Part shown: in pieces, positions 21,793 to 30,316 of the stretch
Numbering within the stretch: position 1 is the first letter of the stretch
Layout: each line of letters starts with the position of its first letter
Assembly (NCBI GenBank): GCA_037440105.1
Contig: JBBIUS010000009.1
Span: forward strand, 1 to 31,325
DNA from: JBBIUS01 sp037440105
Lineage (GTDB): Bacteria > Patescibacteriota > Patescibacteriia > XYB2-FULL-38-15
Reading direction: 5' to 3'
Length of the DNA stretch: 31,325 bases
Notes under the pieces: model-generated
Seen by the model: the letters and a program-made list of their open reading frames with translations, nothing else
Database searches by the model: none
What the model was told of the DNA's origin: nothing
Translations under genes and position numbers: made by a program

Positions 21793-23136
21793 TTACACTT
21801 TAGTGGGCTTGCAAATCAAACCTAAACATAACCAGAACAATATTATTCCAAAATATAGGGTCCAAAGATAGTGGTCAAAAAGGCCAATTATACTAAGAAA
21901 AAGTGTAGTAAAAAACAATAGGGGATGCGAAAAATTTTTTTCTTTAATTAGTTTAAAAAATAAAATAACAAGATAGCAAAATAACAAGGTAACAAAAACG
22001 AAGCCGATGACACCTAACTCTGCCAAAATCAATAAATAAATATTATGAACTGGCTGATAATCCCATGATTGAAGATTAGAATTGATTTCATTGTGTACGG
22101 CTAGCGTATAATTGCCAATACCAACACCCAACAACGGGTAATTTTCAATCAATTGCCGGGCTTGCCAAAAATAACTTAATCGCTGTTCAGTAGATTTTAT
22201 TTCCAATCTGTCTTCCCCGCGCAATCTTGTTGAGACCGGCTCCCAAAACACAGTGCTAAAAATTGTTGCTACTACCAAAAAAATCAAAGTAAATTTTAAT
22301 AAATTTATTTTTGTTTCCTTATCTTGATGAGTAAAAAATATTATTAGCCATAAAAATAACGCAACAACTCCTAGGGCAATCAATGCGCTTTTTGAAAAAG
22401 TTGTTAAAAATCCTAGCGTTAAAATTGCAAAACAAACCGGAAGTAAAAGTTTTTTTAACCCATAATCAGTTTTTTGATAAAGCCAAAACACAAACATCAT
22501 GGCCACAGATAAAAACCCGGCAAGCATATTTGGATGCGGCAATGAGCCATAAGCCCGAAGCCAACGACGCAGAACGGTTTCCACAACAAAAGTGCCTGGC
22601 TGAACCGCGTCATGAAGCGCCATGCCAAGCCACTTGCAGGCAAAAGTTGACTGCGATAAAAACTGCCAAGCCCCAAGCCCGGCTTGAAGAACAGCTGAGG
22701 CAACAAAAGCCCACGCCAATTTGACTCCATCAAATTTTATAATTCGCAAAATTAAAAATAATCCAACGCCTTCTACTAAATGAATCCATGCCTGCAGCGC
22801 CACACTTTTTAAATCTGACCAGAAAATTGAAACCAAGGACCAAAAAACAAAAAAACAAAAAAACAAAAAAACAAATTTAAATTTTGAAATTTGGAATTTG
22901 GAATTTATTTGTAATTTGTAATTTGTAATTTGTAATTTTTTTACAATCCACAAGACGGCTGTCAGCAAAAAAATTGCCCACAATAAAATCTCTGTAGCAT
23001 AAATGCTTAAAGTTCCATATTCCCAATAGCCGTTTAAATTTCCTTCACGCAAGATCAACCTCGTCTGCCATGGCAGAAGGAAGACAAATAAATAAATCCC
23101 ATACTCTATGATTTTGTTTAACAAATTTATAAACAT
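21793..23136 (-). CDS. O-antigen ligase/polymerase-like membrane protein
   Basis: 447 residues with about eleven or twelve membrane segments. The family marks are AYGSLPHPNMLAGFL near 195-210 and, in the large outer loop, RLSYFWQARQLIENYPLLGVGIGNY followed by QPVHNIYLLILAELGVIGF with the conserved His. These fit the Wzy_C/WaaL group that joins or polymerises surface glycans on lipid carriers. Residues 66-89 (LQITNYKLQINSKFQISKFKF) are encoded by simple-sequence DNA and look like an inserted intergenic repeat. It may work with the Wzz-like protein at 7686. Confidence 0.88.
   Translation of the reverse strand: MFINLLNKIIEYGIYLFVFLLPWQTRLILREGNLNGYWEYGTLSIYATEILLWAIFLLTAVLWIVKKLQITNYKLQINSKFQISKFKFVFLFFCFFVFWSLVSIFWSDLKSVALQAWIHLVEGVGLFLILRIIKFDGVKLAWAFVASAVLQAGLGAWQFLSQSTFACKWLGMALHDAVQPGTFVVETVLRRWLRAYGSLPHPNMLAGFLSVAMMFVFWLYQKTDYGLKKLLLPVCFAILTLGFLTTFSKSALIALGVVALFLWLIIFFTHQDKETKINLLKFTLIFLVVATIFSTVFWEPVSTRLRGEDRLEIKSTEQRLSYFWQARQLIENYPLLGVGIGNYTLAVHNEINSNLQSWDYQPVHNIYLLILAELGVIGFVFVTLLFCYLVILFFKLIKEKNFSHPLLFFTTLFLSIIGLFDHYLWTLYFGIILFWLCLGLICKPTKV
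22830..22940. repeat. Simple-sequence repeats inside the O-antigen ligase gene
   Basis: (CAAAAAAA)n units near 22845-22873 and TTTGTAA(T)-type units near 22910-22938, with TTTGGAAT pairs between them. In frame, they code for residues about 66-97 between two membrane segments. Confidence 0.8.
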
Positions 23137-23261
23137 TAATTTCGATTTAATAAAATTTCTAATTCCTAATTCCTAATTTCTAATAAATGTCCAATGACTA
23201 AATGTCCAAATGTCTAAAATTTTGGTCATTTTAAATTTGGGGTTTGGTTAGATCAATTAGG

Positions 23262-24260
23262 TTAATTAGAAATTTTAAAATTACATAACTTTTCTTCCCA
23301 TATTTTTTTATATTCCTCGCGTCGGTCATTGACATGGAATTTCAATATTGAATCATTTACAATCACTCGACTGTCGCGATTTGCCATTTTTTTCAAATTT
23401 TCCGGCATTAACTTCATTTGTAACCAACGGAAAAATTTTTCTCCCACACCAAGCCAAGTTGGTAAAGTCGCGCCTCCCAAATACCTGCGTTCAGATAGTT
23501 CTATTTCAAAAAAATTAGGCAAATACTTTTTTACCCATGCATTGGCTTTTATAAATTTCTCATATATTCCACCGCTATCGTAAATTGGCAATAGTTGGGC
23601 TATCCAATAAATCAAATAAATGTCTGGCTGACCAACAGCAATAGATTCTAAATTTAAATGATTTTCGCCCGCGAAAAAACTCAAACAAATTTTATCTTTA
23701 GTTTTCTGGCGCGATGGCCTTAAACCAAAAATTTTTAAAAAACCAGCCGCCCAAAAACGAACAAACCAAATTTTGCGCGGTGCGACAACAACAAAAAAAT
23801 CAATATCGCTTTCTTCCGGCGCATTACTCCAAGCTAAGTCGTTGCAAACTGCAACCATCTTAACGCCAGGAATAAGTTTTAAAAAACGAGATATCCTTAA
23901 TGCTTTTTTAAATTTTTTTTCGGCTAACTTGTATCGCCCCTGCCTAATCTCCACCAAGTTTTCTCGTCCTCTTAAAAAATAAAATCCCCGACTGGAGTCT
24001 ATCAAGGGGCGTAATGTTTCACTATATTCCAAATACTTTTTAATGTCTGCAAGATTAGCTACTTCCACATTTCCGATTTCCAATTTCTGATTTTCGCTTG
24101 ATGATCGAGAATCTAAATCTGAAATCTGAAATCTTAAATCGGAAATCTTAAACAGCCACTTCCAAATTTCTACCGCAGTCAAAGGGTAATCAAAAATATC
24201 AAAATAAACAAGAGTAGCAAAAATTGACTTTTCTAAATTATTTTTAAAATCAGCCATCAT
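23262..24260 (-). CDS. Nucleotidyltransferase-like protein of unknown target
   Basis: 332 residues. The N-terminus (IFATLVYFDIFDYPLTAVEIWKWLF) looks like a winged-helix. Centrally, LAWSNAPEESDIDFFVVVAPRKIWFVR carries the D-x-D core of the polymerase-beta-type nucleotidyltransferase fold near residues 150-156, although the usual Gly-Ser before it is changed. The C-terminal half is helical and aromatic. The substrate is unknown; minimal NTases include antitoxin-like and antibiotic-modifying enzymes. Residues 39-67 are coded by simple-sequence DNA. It overlaps the upstream PRC-barrel gene by 11 bp, so the two are probably translated together. Confidence 0.75.
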   Translation of the reverse strand: MMADFKNNLEKSIFATLVYFDIFDYPLTAVEIWKWLFKISDLRFQISDLDSRSSSENQKLEIGNVEVANLADIKKYLEYSETLRPLIDSSRGFYFLRGRENLVEIRQGRYKLAEKKFKKALRISRFLKLIPGVKMVAVCNDLAWSNAPEESDIDFFVVVAPRKIWFVRFWAAGFLKIFGLRPSRQKTKDKICLSFFAGENHLNLESIAVGQPDIYLIYWIAQLLPIYDSGGIYEKFIKANAWVKKYLPNFFEIELSERRYLGGATLPTWLGVGEKFFRWLQMKLMPENLKKMANRDSRVIVNDSILKFHVNDRREEYKKIWEEKLCNFKISN

Positions 24261-24582
24261 TCTTTGAAAAATTTAATCTACTTGAAAGAGCGGGCGCTTC
24301 TCGATTTGTCCTGCGTAATAATTTTATAACCTCGCTTTCTTTAATGACATTATCCTCAACAATCATTTTCTCTGCGTCAATAGAGATAACATGATTTCTG
24401 TGAATGATAAGCTCCTGTTTTTTCTCAACTAATAATTTACTAATTAAATTTCTGCTTTTAACAAGATAACGCAGGATAATGTGCGTTTCACTGTCAATTT
24501 CAAAATTTTTAATTTTACCTAATGCTAAGCCGCGCTGGGTATAAACAGGTAAATCGATTAAACTTTTATAGTCTATTATCAT
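24250..24582 (-). CDS. PRC-barrel domain protein
   Basis: 110 residues. The first about 80 form a PRC barrel: YKSLIDLPVYTQRGLALGKIKNFEIDSETHIILRYLV, followed by ELIIHRNHVISIDAEKMIVEDNVI. Such domains occur in RimM and in photosynthetic reaction-centre H subunits and bind protein or RNA partners. The C-terminal 30 residues are basic and probably flexible. The overlap with the NTase-like gene suggests a shared task that cannot be named from sequence. Confidence 0.85.
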   Translation of the reverse strand: MIIDYKSLIDLPVYTQRGLALGKIKNFEIDSETHIILRYLVKSRNLISKLLVEKKQELIIHRNHVISIDAEKMIVEDNVIKESEVIKLLRRTNREAPALSSRLNFSKNDG

Positions 24583-24642
24583 AAATCCACCTTTTAGGGC
24601 AGTCGATAGTGAATTAATAATAGCCAGTTTTAAAATTTTGTG

Positions 24643-25374
24643 TTATGCGTCGCCGCTTGTTTTTTCTCTGCTTTTCTTAAAATAAAAATACTGCTGGCCA
24701 ACTGTAAGAAGAGTAGTTAAAAACCAATAAAGGGTCAAGCCTCCAGGCAGTGAAACGCCGATAAAAACAGTTAAAATCGGCATAAAATATAACATCTGTT
24801 TATTCATCATAGCTGTAACGCTTTCATCTTTCGCCCCTGGCATGCTCTTCGGCGGCTGTTTTACAGGCATCATCTTTGCCTGCCAAAACTGAGCTGCCCC
24901 GGCTAAAAGAGCTAAAACCAAATTTGGTCTTGCTAAATCTAAAATCCCGAAAGAAATTGAATTGATATGCCCGGGATTGCTAATAAAAGGGTAAAGCATT
25001 TCCAAGCCTTCTGACCCGAGACCTTTTATAAAGACTCTATAAACCGCGATTAAAAATGGCAATTGGATTAAAAGCGGCAAACATGAAGAAAAAGGATTAA
25101 CTTTACTCTTTTTATACAGTTCCATCATTTCCTGGGCCATCTTATCTTTTTGATCTTTAAATTTCTTTTTGATTTCTTCTATTTTAGGCTGAAGTTCATT
25201 AAGAGCTTTTTGTGCTTTAATTGCTTTCAAAGAAAGAGGATATAAAATTAATTTTATTAGAATCGTCAAAAAAATAATCGCCAGACCAATGTCATGGCCA
25301 GGAATGATGTTATAGAAAAAAATTAAAAGATTAAAAAGCGGCTGATAAAAAATTAAATTAAAAAGATAACCCAC
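24643..25374 (-). CDS. yidC: Membrane protein insertase YidC/Oxa1
   Basis: 243 residues, the short form without the large periplasmic domain. Five membrane segments. Typical sequence: GLAIIFLTILIKLILYPLSLKAIKAQKALNELQPKI, KVNPFSSCLPLLIQLPFLIAVYRVF, MNKQMLYFMPILTVFIGVSLPGGLTLYWFLTTLLTVGQQYF. The positively charged cytoplasmic hairpin is present. The start appears to be GTG at 25374. It inserts proteins alone or with SecYEG. It lies directly downstream of nusA (49 bp), not in the common rnpA-yidC cluster. Confidence 0.96.
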   Translation of the reverse strand: MGYLFNLIFYQPLFNLLIFFYNIIPGHDIGLAIIFLTILIKLILYPLSLKAIKAQKALNELQPKIEEIKKKFKDQKDKMAQEMMELYKKSKVNPFSSCLPLLIQLPFLIAVYRVFIKGLGSEGLEMLYPFISNPGHINSISFGILDLARPNLVLALLAGAAQFWQAKMMPVKQPPKSMPGAKDESVTAMMNKQMLYFMPILTVFIGVSLPGGLTLYWFLTTLLTVGQQYFYFKKSREKTSGDA

Positions 25375-25423
25375 ATCAGTAAAAATTAAAAATAAAAAAA
25401 TTATTTAAATGTCTTAAACAAAA

Positions 25424-26758
25424 TTACTCTTTCTTTTTTTTCGTCTTTTCTTCCTTAGCATTATTTCCTTTTTTCTTCTTTTTATTTCCTTCAGCCTTCT
25501 CCTCTTTCGCCTTCTCTGCTTCTTCTTCTATAATTTTTTCTTCTTTTTGGGATTTTGCCTCTTCTGCTAACTCGGTTTCTTCGGACGGAGTTTCTTCGAT
25601 CCCTTCTTTACTTTCTTCGCGAACATTAATTTTCCAACCCGTTAATTTAGCGGCAAGACGAACATTTTGTCCTCCCTTGCCGATTGCTAAAGATAACTGC
25701 TCCGGCTTTACAGTTGCCATGGCAGTCTTTTCTGCTTCATTGATTTCCAAATTCAAAATTTTTGCCGGAGATAAAGCATTGGCAATAAACTCTGCTGGGC
25801 TTTCGCTCCATTCAACAACATCTATCTTTTCACCGTTCAACTCATTAATAATAGTTTGAATGCGAATCCCTCGCTGACCAATGCAAGCCCCAATAGGATC
25901 GATGCTCTCTTCTTTAGTAAAAACAGCGACCTTGGATCGGGAGCCAGCTTCTCTTGCAATGGCTTTAATTTCTACTGCCCCACTCGAAATCTCTGGGATT
26001 TCTAAAGAAAATAGCTTTCTTAAAATTTCAGGATGAGCTCTTGAAACTGTAACCTGAGGACCCTTTTTGGTCATTTCAACTTTTAAAATATAAACTTTAA
26101 TGTGCGAACCAGAAGTATATCTTTCTTTAGTAATTTGCTCTTCAAAAGGTAAAACAGCAGTCAATCGGCCTAAATCAATTAAAATCGAGGTGCCCTCTCT
26201 TCGCTGAACAATGCCCGGCAAAAGGTCACCTTCTTTTGCTTTAAATTCTTCATATAAAAGACCTCTTTCTGCCTCTCTCAATTTTTGAATTATAACTTGT
26301 TTAGCGGTCTGAGCTGCCATGCGGCCAAAAGCATGAGGAACTTCTAGTTCTGTTTTAATTACTTCCCCTAAAGTGGCGTCTGGTTTAATTTTCAATGCTT
26401 CAGACAAAGGTAAATGATGTTTGGGATTAAATCTTAAAACTTCTTCACCATCCTCTTTTTTTTCAACCTCGGTTTCTAATTTAGGAACTTCAAGGCCGGC
26501 GACTTTTGCTTTCTCGGCTTCTTTTTTTCTCTCTTCTTCTAATATCACAAGTTCGTCAGGGACAACTGTTTTGATATCAAAAACTCTAAATTCTCCCGTT
26601 TCAGCATTAAACTCTACCTTAATGTTTTGGTTTTTCTTGCCAAAATCTTTTCGGTAAGCAGCAGCTAAAGCCGCTTCAACTGTCTCAATCACTGATTCGA
26701 GAGGAATATTTTTTTCGCTGCAAATTTGTTTAATTGCTTGATAAATTGGTGATGCCAT
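25424..26758 (-). CDS. nusA: Transcription factor NusA with long charged tail
   Basis: 444 residues. The N-terminal RNA-polymerase-binding domain (1-120) is followed by an S1 domain (about 130-200) and two KH domains (about 215-365, with DPIGACIGQRGIRIQTIINELNGEKIDVVEWS and LAIGKGGQNVRLAAKLTGWKINV). The C-terminal 75 residues are almost only Glu, Lys and Ala and take the place of the acidic repeats of some bacteria; they look disordered. NusA modulates pausing, termination and antitermination. The usual partner infB is not next to it here; yidC follows instead. The leader of about 120 nt before it is unannotated. Confidence 0.97.
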   Translation of the reverse strand: MASPIYQAIKQICSEKNIPLESVIETVEAALAAAYRKDFGKKNQNIKVEFNAETGEFRVFDIKTVVPDELVILEEERKKEAEKAKVAGLEVPKLETEVEKKEDGEEVLRFNPKHHLPLSEALKIKPDATLGEVIKTELEVPHAFGRMAAQTAKQVIIQKLREAERGLLYEEFKAKEGDLLPGIVQRREGTSILIDLGRLTAVLPFEEQITKERYTSGSHIKVYILKVEMTKKGPQVTVSRAHPEILRKLFSLEIPEISSGAVEIKAIAREAGSRSKVAVFTKEESIDPIGACIGQRGIRIQTIINELNGEKIDVVEWSESPAEFIANALSPAKILNLEINEAEKTAMATVKPEQLSLAIGKGGQNVRLAAKLTGWKINVREESKEGIEETPSEETELAEEAKSQKEEKIIEEEAEKAKEEKAEGNKKKKKGNNAKEEKTKKKKE

Positions 26759-27030
26759 ATTTTCTTTAAAGTAAACCTTGCATTTTTGGCGACTTTCAGC
26801 GTGGCCCGCAACGTTTTTTGACTTCTGGGTAGAAGCTAATTGACCATTTGCTACGCAATTTACGCCAACAAATGTTGCCGTTTAAATTATCTTTTATAAA
26901 ATGAACTAGTCCAAAAAGAACTAGTTTCATTTTTACTATAACATAAAATAAAAATTTAAACAAGTGGTTAATAAACTAATATCAATGATTACAAAAAATC
27001 AAGTGAGCTGTTGCGCCTTTTTTGCACGAT
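26759..27030. other. Spacer upstream of nusA
   Basis: No gene. It holds the terminator at 26898-26934 and a segment of mixed composition (about 26780-26885), less AT-rich than most spacers here, that would be the nusA leader. I see no named RNA family in it. Confidence 0.6.
26898..26936 (-). terminator. Terminator of the YraN gene, possibly bidirectional
   Basis: AAATGAACTAGT (26899-26910) with ACTAGTTTCATTTTT (26920-26934) and one bulged T, flanked by A-rich and T-rich runs. It lies about 100 nt past the stop at 27031. Confidence 0.6.
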
Positions 27031-27393
27031 TCAAATAATACTCTCTTCGTGTTTAATCTTTGCTTTTTTTGTCTGTTTATCAATTTCTATTGCAATATAA
27101 TCAATACGGTAACTTTGATCAAAACAACGATGTTTTAGAAGATAATATTCAACTGTTTTTATAAGTTTTTGTTGTTTATAATAATCTATTGCTTCTTCAG
27201 GGGCTCCAAAAGTAAAATTTGTCCTTGTTTTAACTTCAATAAATACCAAAATATCATTAATCGTGGCAACAATATCAATCTCGCCGCTTTTTGCATGATA
27301 ATTTCGTTCAATAATTTTATATCCTTTTCTCTCCAAATACTTGCAAGCCAATACCTCGCCGAACTTTCCTAAATCTTGTTTTAAAATTGACAC
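27031..27393 (-). CDS. YraN/UPF0102 family endonuclease-like protein
   Basis: 120 residues, typical length. It starts with GTG and reads GKFGEVLACKYLERKGYKIIERNYHAKSGEIDIVATINDILVFIEVKTRTNFTFGAPEEAIDYYKQQKL. The E, GEID and EVK residues are the metal-binding core of the restriction-endonuclease-like fold. The family is nearly universal, but its role in bacteria is not settled. Confidence 0.95.
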   Translation of the reverse strand: MSILKQDLGKFGEVLACKYLERKGYKIIERNYHAKSGEIDIVATINDILVFIEVKTRTNFTFGAPEEAIDYYKQQKLIKTVEYYLLKHRCFDQSYRIDYIAIEIDKQTKKAKIKHEESII

Positions 27394-27465
27394 ATGCGTA
27401 AGAGCAAAAACAATCCCAAATTTATTTTGATTTATAGTTTATAATTCAATCCCTAAAAAACAATT

Positions 27466-27873
27466 TTAACGGGGTAAATACTTTTCAAACCTTTTCCTTT
27501 TCTCCAATTCCTTTTTTTCTTTGGGTATATTTTTAATCAAATAAACAACAACTAAAATAAACCAAACTAAACTGCCTAAAAATAAAATAAGATACCAAAA
27601 ATAACTGCCTAAAAAAATAATCTGCTCATAAGTAAAAAATAATATTACAAAACCAATTAAACCAACCGTTAAAAACAATCTATGAAATTTTTTAAAAATT
27701 TTAACAAGAATTACATCTCTTCTGAAGAAATAAATTAAAAAACGCAAAACAAGGGCAGAAATTAAACAAAAACCAAAAGCGCCTAAAAAAAACCAAAGCA
27801 TTTTTGGGGTCAGCGCTTCTGGTCGACCAGAGAACCAAAATTTGAAATTTAAAAAACGTTGAAACATAAACAA
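27466..27873 (-). CDS. Small membrane protein, three segments, unknown
   Basis: 135 residues with three hydrophobic segments (about 24-46, 66-84, 88-112) and a very basic C-terminus (KEKKELEKRKRFEKYLPR), predicted inside. I recognise no family. It lies between the methyltransferase and YraN genes on the same strand, 21 bp after the methyltransferase gene. Confidence 0.65.
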   Translation of the reverse strand: MFMFQRFLNFKFWFSGRPEALTPKMLWFFLGAFGFCLISALVLRFLIYFFRRDVILVKIFKKFHRLFLTVGLIGFVILFFTYEQIIFLGSYFWYLILFLGSLVWFILVVVYLIKNIPKEKKELEKRKRFEKYLPR

Positions 27874-27894
27874 TCAAAAAAATTTTAAAAATTA

Positions 27895-28470
27895 CTAAAA
27901 CTTTTTAAATACTATTCCATAATGATAAGGCCCCGCTTTAAATTCTTTTTCCTCCATCAGGTTATATTTTTTCGCCAAATCGCGCACATAATCTTTGCTG
28001 ATACGCCTTTCGGGCGGTGGACCAAGCGGAGCTTCGCCAGCCCACCATTCAATCACAAGCAGTTTACCTCCTCTTTTAATTAATCTCACTGCTTCTCTGA
28101 AAACTGTCTCATTTTTTTTAATCTGCCAAAGCGTGTTCGCAAGTAAAACAAAATCTAAACTATCGGATTGAATTTTTGTTGCTTCATAAATTTCCAAATT
28201 TGACCAAACTGTTTCAACATTTGAAACTCCTTCAAATTTTGCCCGACTCAAAACGGCGGCTAAAACTGATTTTAAAATATCAACTGCATAAACTACCCCT
28301 TTTTCACCGACAATTTTAGCGGCTGGAATAACAAAATGACCGGCCGCTCCACAACCAAGATCAGCAACTTTCATCCCAACGCGAAGGCCGCCCTGTTCCC
28401 AAATATAATAAGGGTCAAGTAAAATATTGCCGCCAGAAATTTTTAAAGTACGAGGTTGTCCGTTTGGCAT
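27895..28470 (-). CDS. Class I SAM-dependent methyltransferase
   Basis: 191 residues from ATG 28470 (MPNGQPRTLKISGG). The open frame continues upstream, but that part is coded by AAGAATTATG-like simple repeats and is unlikely to be protein. Motif I is MKVADLGCGAAGHF, motif II VVYAVDILK, with later DFVLLANTLWQIKKNETVFREAVRLIKRGGKLLVIEWW, close in layout to UbiE/arsenite-methyltransferase-like enzymes. Substrate unknown. Confidence 0.88.
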   Translation of the reverse strand: MPNGQPRTLKISGGNILLDPYYIWEQGGLRVGMKVADLGCGAAGHFVIPAAKIVGEKGVVYAVDILKSVLAAVLSRAKFEGVSNVETVWSNLEIYEATKIQSDSLDFVLLANTLWQIKKNETVFREAVRLIKRGGKLLVIEWWAGEAPLGPPPERRISKDYVRDLAKKYNLMEEKEFKAGPYHYGIVFKKF

Positions 28471-28579
28471 AAATAAAGAATTAAGAATTATGGAGTGTGA
28501 ATTATGAAGTATGAAGTAAGAAATTTTGCTAACGCTTGCTGAGTAACAGCCAAAAATTCTAAAAAATTTAATTTTGCAC

Positions 28580-28831
28580 TCAGCGCCCGCCAAAAAGCGG
28601 CCCAAAAATTGCTAAAAGCAAACCTTCCATTAGTCCAGTCATAATTAAAATAGAAACTAAAATAATCACTAAACCAAGCAGTTTATAAAACAAGCGTGTT
28701 CCGCCTTCTGCTCCTAAATGAATTTCTGCCCAATCAATTCTGCCAAAATTTGCCAAAAACCACTCTGACCTCATTAAAAAAACCATCCCCAAAATTATAC
28801 CAATTAAGCCAACAATAATTTTTAATAACAT
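28580..28831 (-). CDS. Small two-segment membrane protein, unknown
   Basis: 83 residues: a membrane segment at 2-21, an outer loop with RSEWFLANFGRIDWAEIHLGAEGGTRLFY, and a second segment (50-78). The central part with W, N, G and D/E residues looks conserved rather than random. No ribosome site stands out. It may be cotranscribed with the methyltransferase 109 bp downstream. Confidence 0.65.
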   Translation of the reverse strand: MLLKIIVGLIGIILGMVFLMRSEWFLANFGRIDWAEIHLGAEGGTRLFYKLLGLVIILVSILIMTGLMEGLLLAIFGPLFGGR

Positions 28832-29109
28832 ATAATTATTAAAAATTATAAAGTTTCACTTATTATTAACACTTTCGTTTCTTTTAACCCCTTTGTTTTA
28901 GGGAGCGTTAATGATCTCATGAAACTAAACTACTTTACAAAGAGTATACCACAAAATTTAATTCAAATAAATTAAAAATCTAAGGACCTGCACCTAATAG
29001 AGCATTAACTTTATTAGCTTGCCAATTATCCATTTTTAAATGGTGCTTCAGAATTCGAATTTTTAAACCTTTTCGGCGTTATAGATTTGCCCATCCACCT
29101 TTTGGGCAA

Positions 29110-29183
29110 TGGGCCCGCTCTGACTCGAACAGAGGACCTTCTCGGTGTAAACGAGACGCTCTAACCAACTGAGCTACGGGCCC
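29110..29183 (-). tRNA. tRNA-Val (anticodon TAC)
   Basis: 74 nt. Acceptor GGGCCCG pairs with CGGGCCC, discriminator A, no CCA. D-arm GCTC-AGTTGGTTA-GAGC; anticodon arm TCTCG-TTTACAC-CGAGA gives TAC; T-arm CTCTG-TTCGAGT-CAGAG. Confidence 0.97.
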
Positions 29184-29252
29184 AAAAGGTGGGTAGGTAA
29201 ATCCAGACATCCAAAATTTTATCAAATTTTTTATTTTAAAACAAGTTTTTAA

Positions 29253-29282
29253 AATAAAAAGCGGCTCCCCATAGGCGCCGCT
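29253..29282 (-). terminator. Terminator of pyrE
   Basis: AGCGGC (29260-29265) with GCCGCT (29277-29282). On the minus strand it is followed by TTTTTATTTT. 12 nt past the stop. Confidence 0.85.
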
Positions 29283-29293
29283 GCCTAAAATTT

Positions 29294-29962
29294 CTAACCC
29301 GCCTTCTCCTTACGCATCAAAAATTCTTTACCTTTGCCAACTTCTGTGTTGACAGGGACGCCTTGAGCGCAAAGCGGGCAATCTTTTTCGCTCCACAGAT
29401 CGAATTTAAAATCGATGAGAGAAAAAAATTTTATCGCTCCCCCTTCCCTTCTTGCAAAATCCTCTGAAGTAAGCCCTCCGCGGTTGCAGAGAACGCCAAG
29501 GCCACAAACTTTGCCACCGAGAGCGCTAACCGCTGTGATAACCTTTTTTACCGAACCACCGGTGGTAAGAACATCTTCCACCACCAAAACTTTTTTCCCA
29601 ACAATGAATTTACTGTAGCCACGCCTGACGACAAAATGATCGCCATAATTTGCTTTTTCAGCATAAACACTAAGCACCTCATGTCCAGTGATTTCCGAAA
29701 GATGATAAGCTATCCACTGCGAAAGAATCACGCCTCCAACCGCTGGAGCAATAACCACTTCTACGCTGTCATTTGCAAAGTGCTTAGCGAGCATTAGACA
29801 CAAATCTGAAGTCACTCTTGCATGCAGATATATCACGTCTTTGTTAATATACACCGAACCATGCTTGCCTGAAGTGTAGACAATATGGCTATCTGTGATT
29901 ATTGCACCGAGTTTATCAAGCGCGATCTGACTTAGCACCTGCATCGCTTTCTCTTTTTCCAT
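29294..29962 (-). CDS. pyrE: Orotate phosphoribosyltransferase
   Basis: 222 residues. The PRPP motif VLVVEDVLTTGGSVKKV lies near 125-141. The early HIVYTSGKHGSVYINKD fits the orotate-binding part, and IAPAVGGVILSQWIAYHL the fold. It joins orotate to PRPP to give OMP in pyrimidine synthesis. The C-terminal CPLCAQGVPVNTEVGKG is a feature of a PyrE subgroup. AGGAGG precedes the ATG. No other pyr gene is nearby, so it may serve salvage or a partial pathway. Confidence 0.95.
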   Translation of the reverse strand: MEKEKAMQVLSQIALDKLGAIITDSHIVYTSGKHGSVYINKDVIYLHARVTSDLCLMLAKHFANDSVEVVIAPAVGGVILSQWIAYHLSEITGHEVLSVYAEKANYGDHFVVRRGYSKFIVGKKVLVVEDVLTTGGSVKKVITAVSALGGKVCGLGVLCNRGGLTSEDFARREGGAIKFFSLIDFKFDLWSEKDCPLCAQGVPVNTEVGKGKEFLMRKEKAG

Positions 29963-30088
29963 GGTCCTGCCTCCTTCTTTTTTCTACAAAGATCGTTAGC
30001 CGCCAAAGACAAAAAAATGTGAACTAAATTATAAACTGCCAAACAAGTTAATATAACTTTTTATGGCTATGATAATATTCAATAAAAA

Positions 30089-30316
30089 TTACTCAATTCC
30101 CAAATCTTTTAACTGCTCTTCAAGATTCTTAATCAAGGACTCATCACTCTTTTCTGCTGTAGAAATAATCTCACTTGCCATTTTTTTAATCTGCTCTTTT
30201 AATACCTCTTTTTTGCTTTCACTTTCAGCCTTTTTATATTGTTCTATAACCTCTTCTAATTTATGCCACTTTTCACCTTTTGGCACTGGCACTTCTCTTA
30301 TTATTTCAGAACTCAT
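30089..30316 (-). CDS. Small helical charged protein, unknown
   Basis: 75 residues, rich in Glu and Lys, predicted almost fully helical after REVPVPKGEKWHKLEEVIEQYKKAE. No ribosome site is seen before the ATG, but the composition is protein-like and the opposite-strand frame is less so. No family recognised. Confidence 0.55.
   Translation of the reverse strand: MSSEIIREVPVPKGEKWHKLEEVIEQYKKAESESKKEVLKEQIKKMASEIISTAEKSDESLIKNLEEQLKDLGIE

Noticed and set aside
28471..28605. 45-residue N-terminal extension of the methyltransferase
   Set aside because: It is coded by AATTATGAAGTATGAAG-like simple repeats and overlaps the next gene; ATG 28470 fits the domain.
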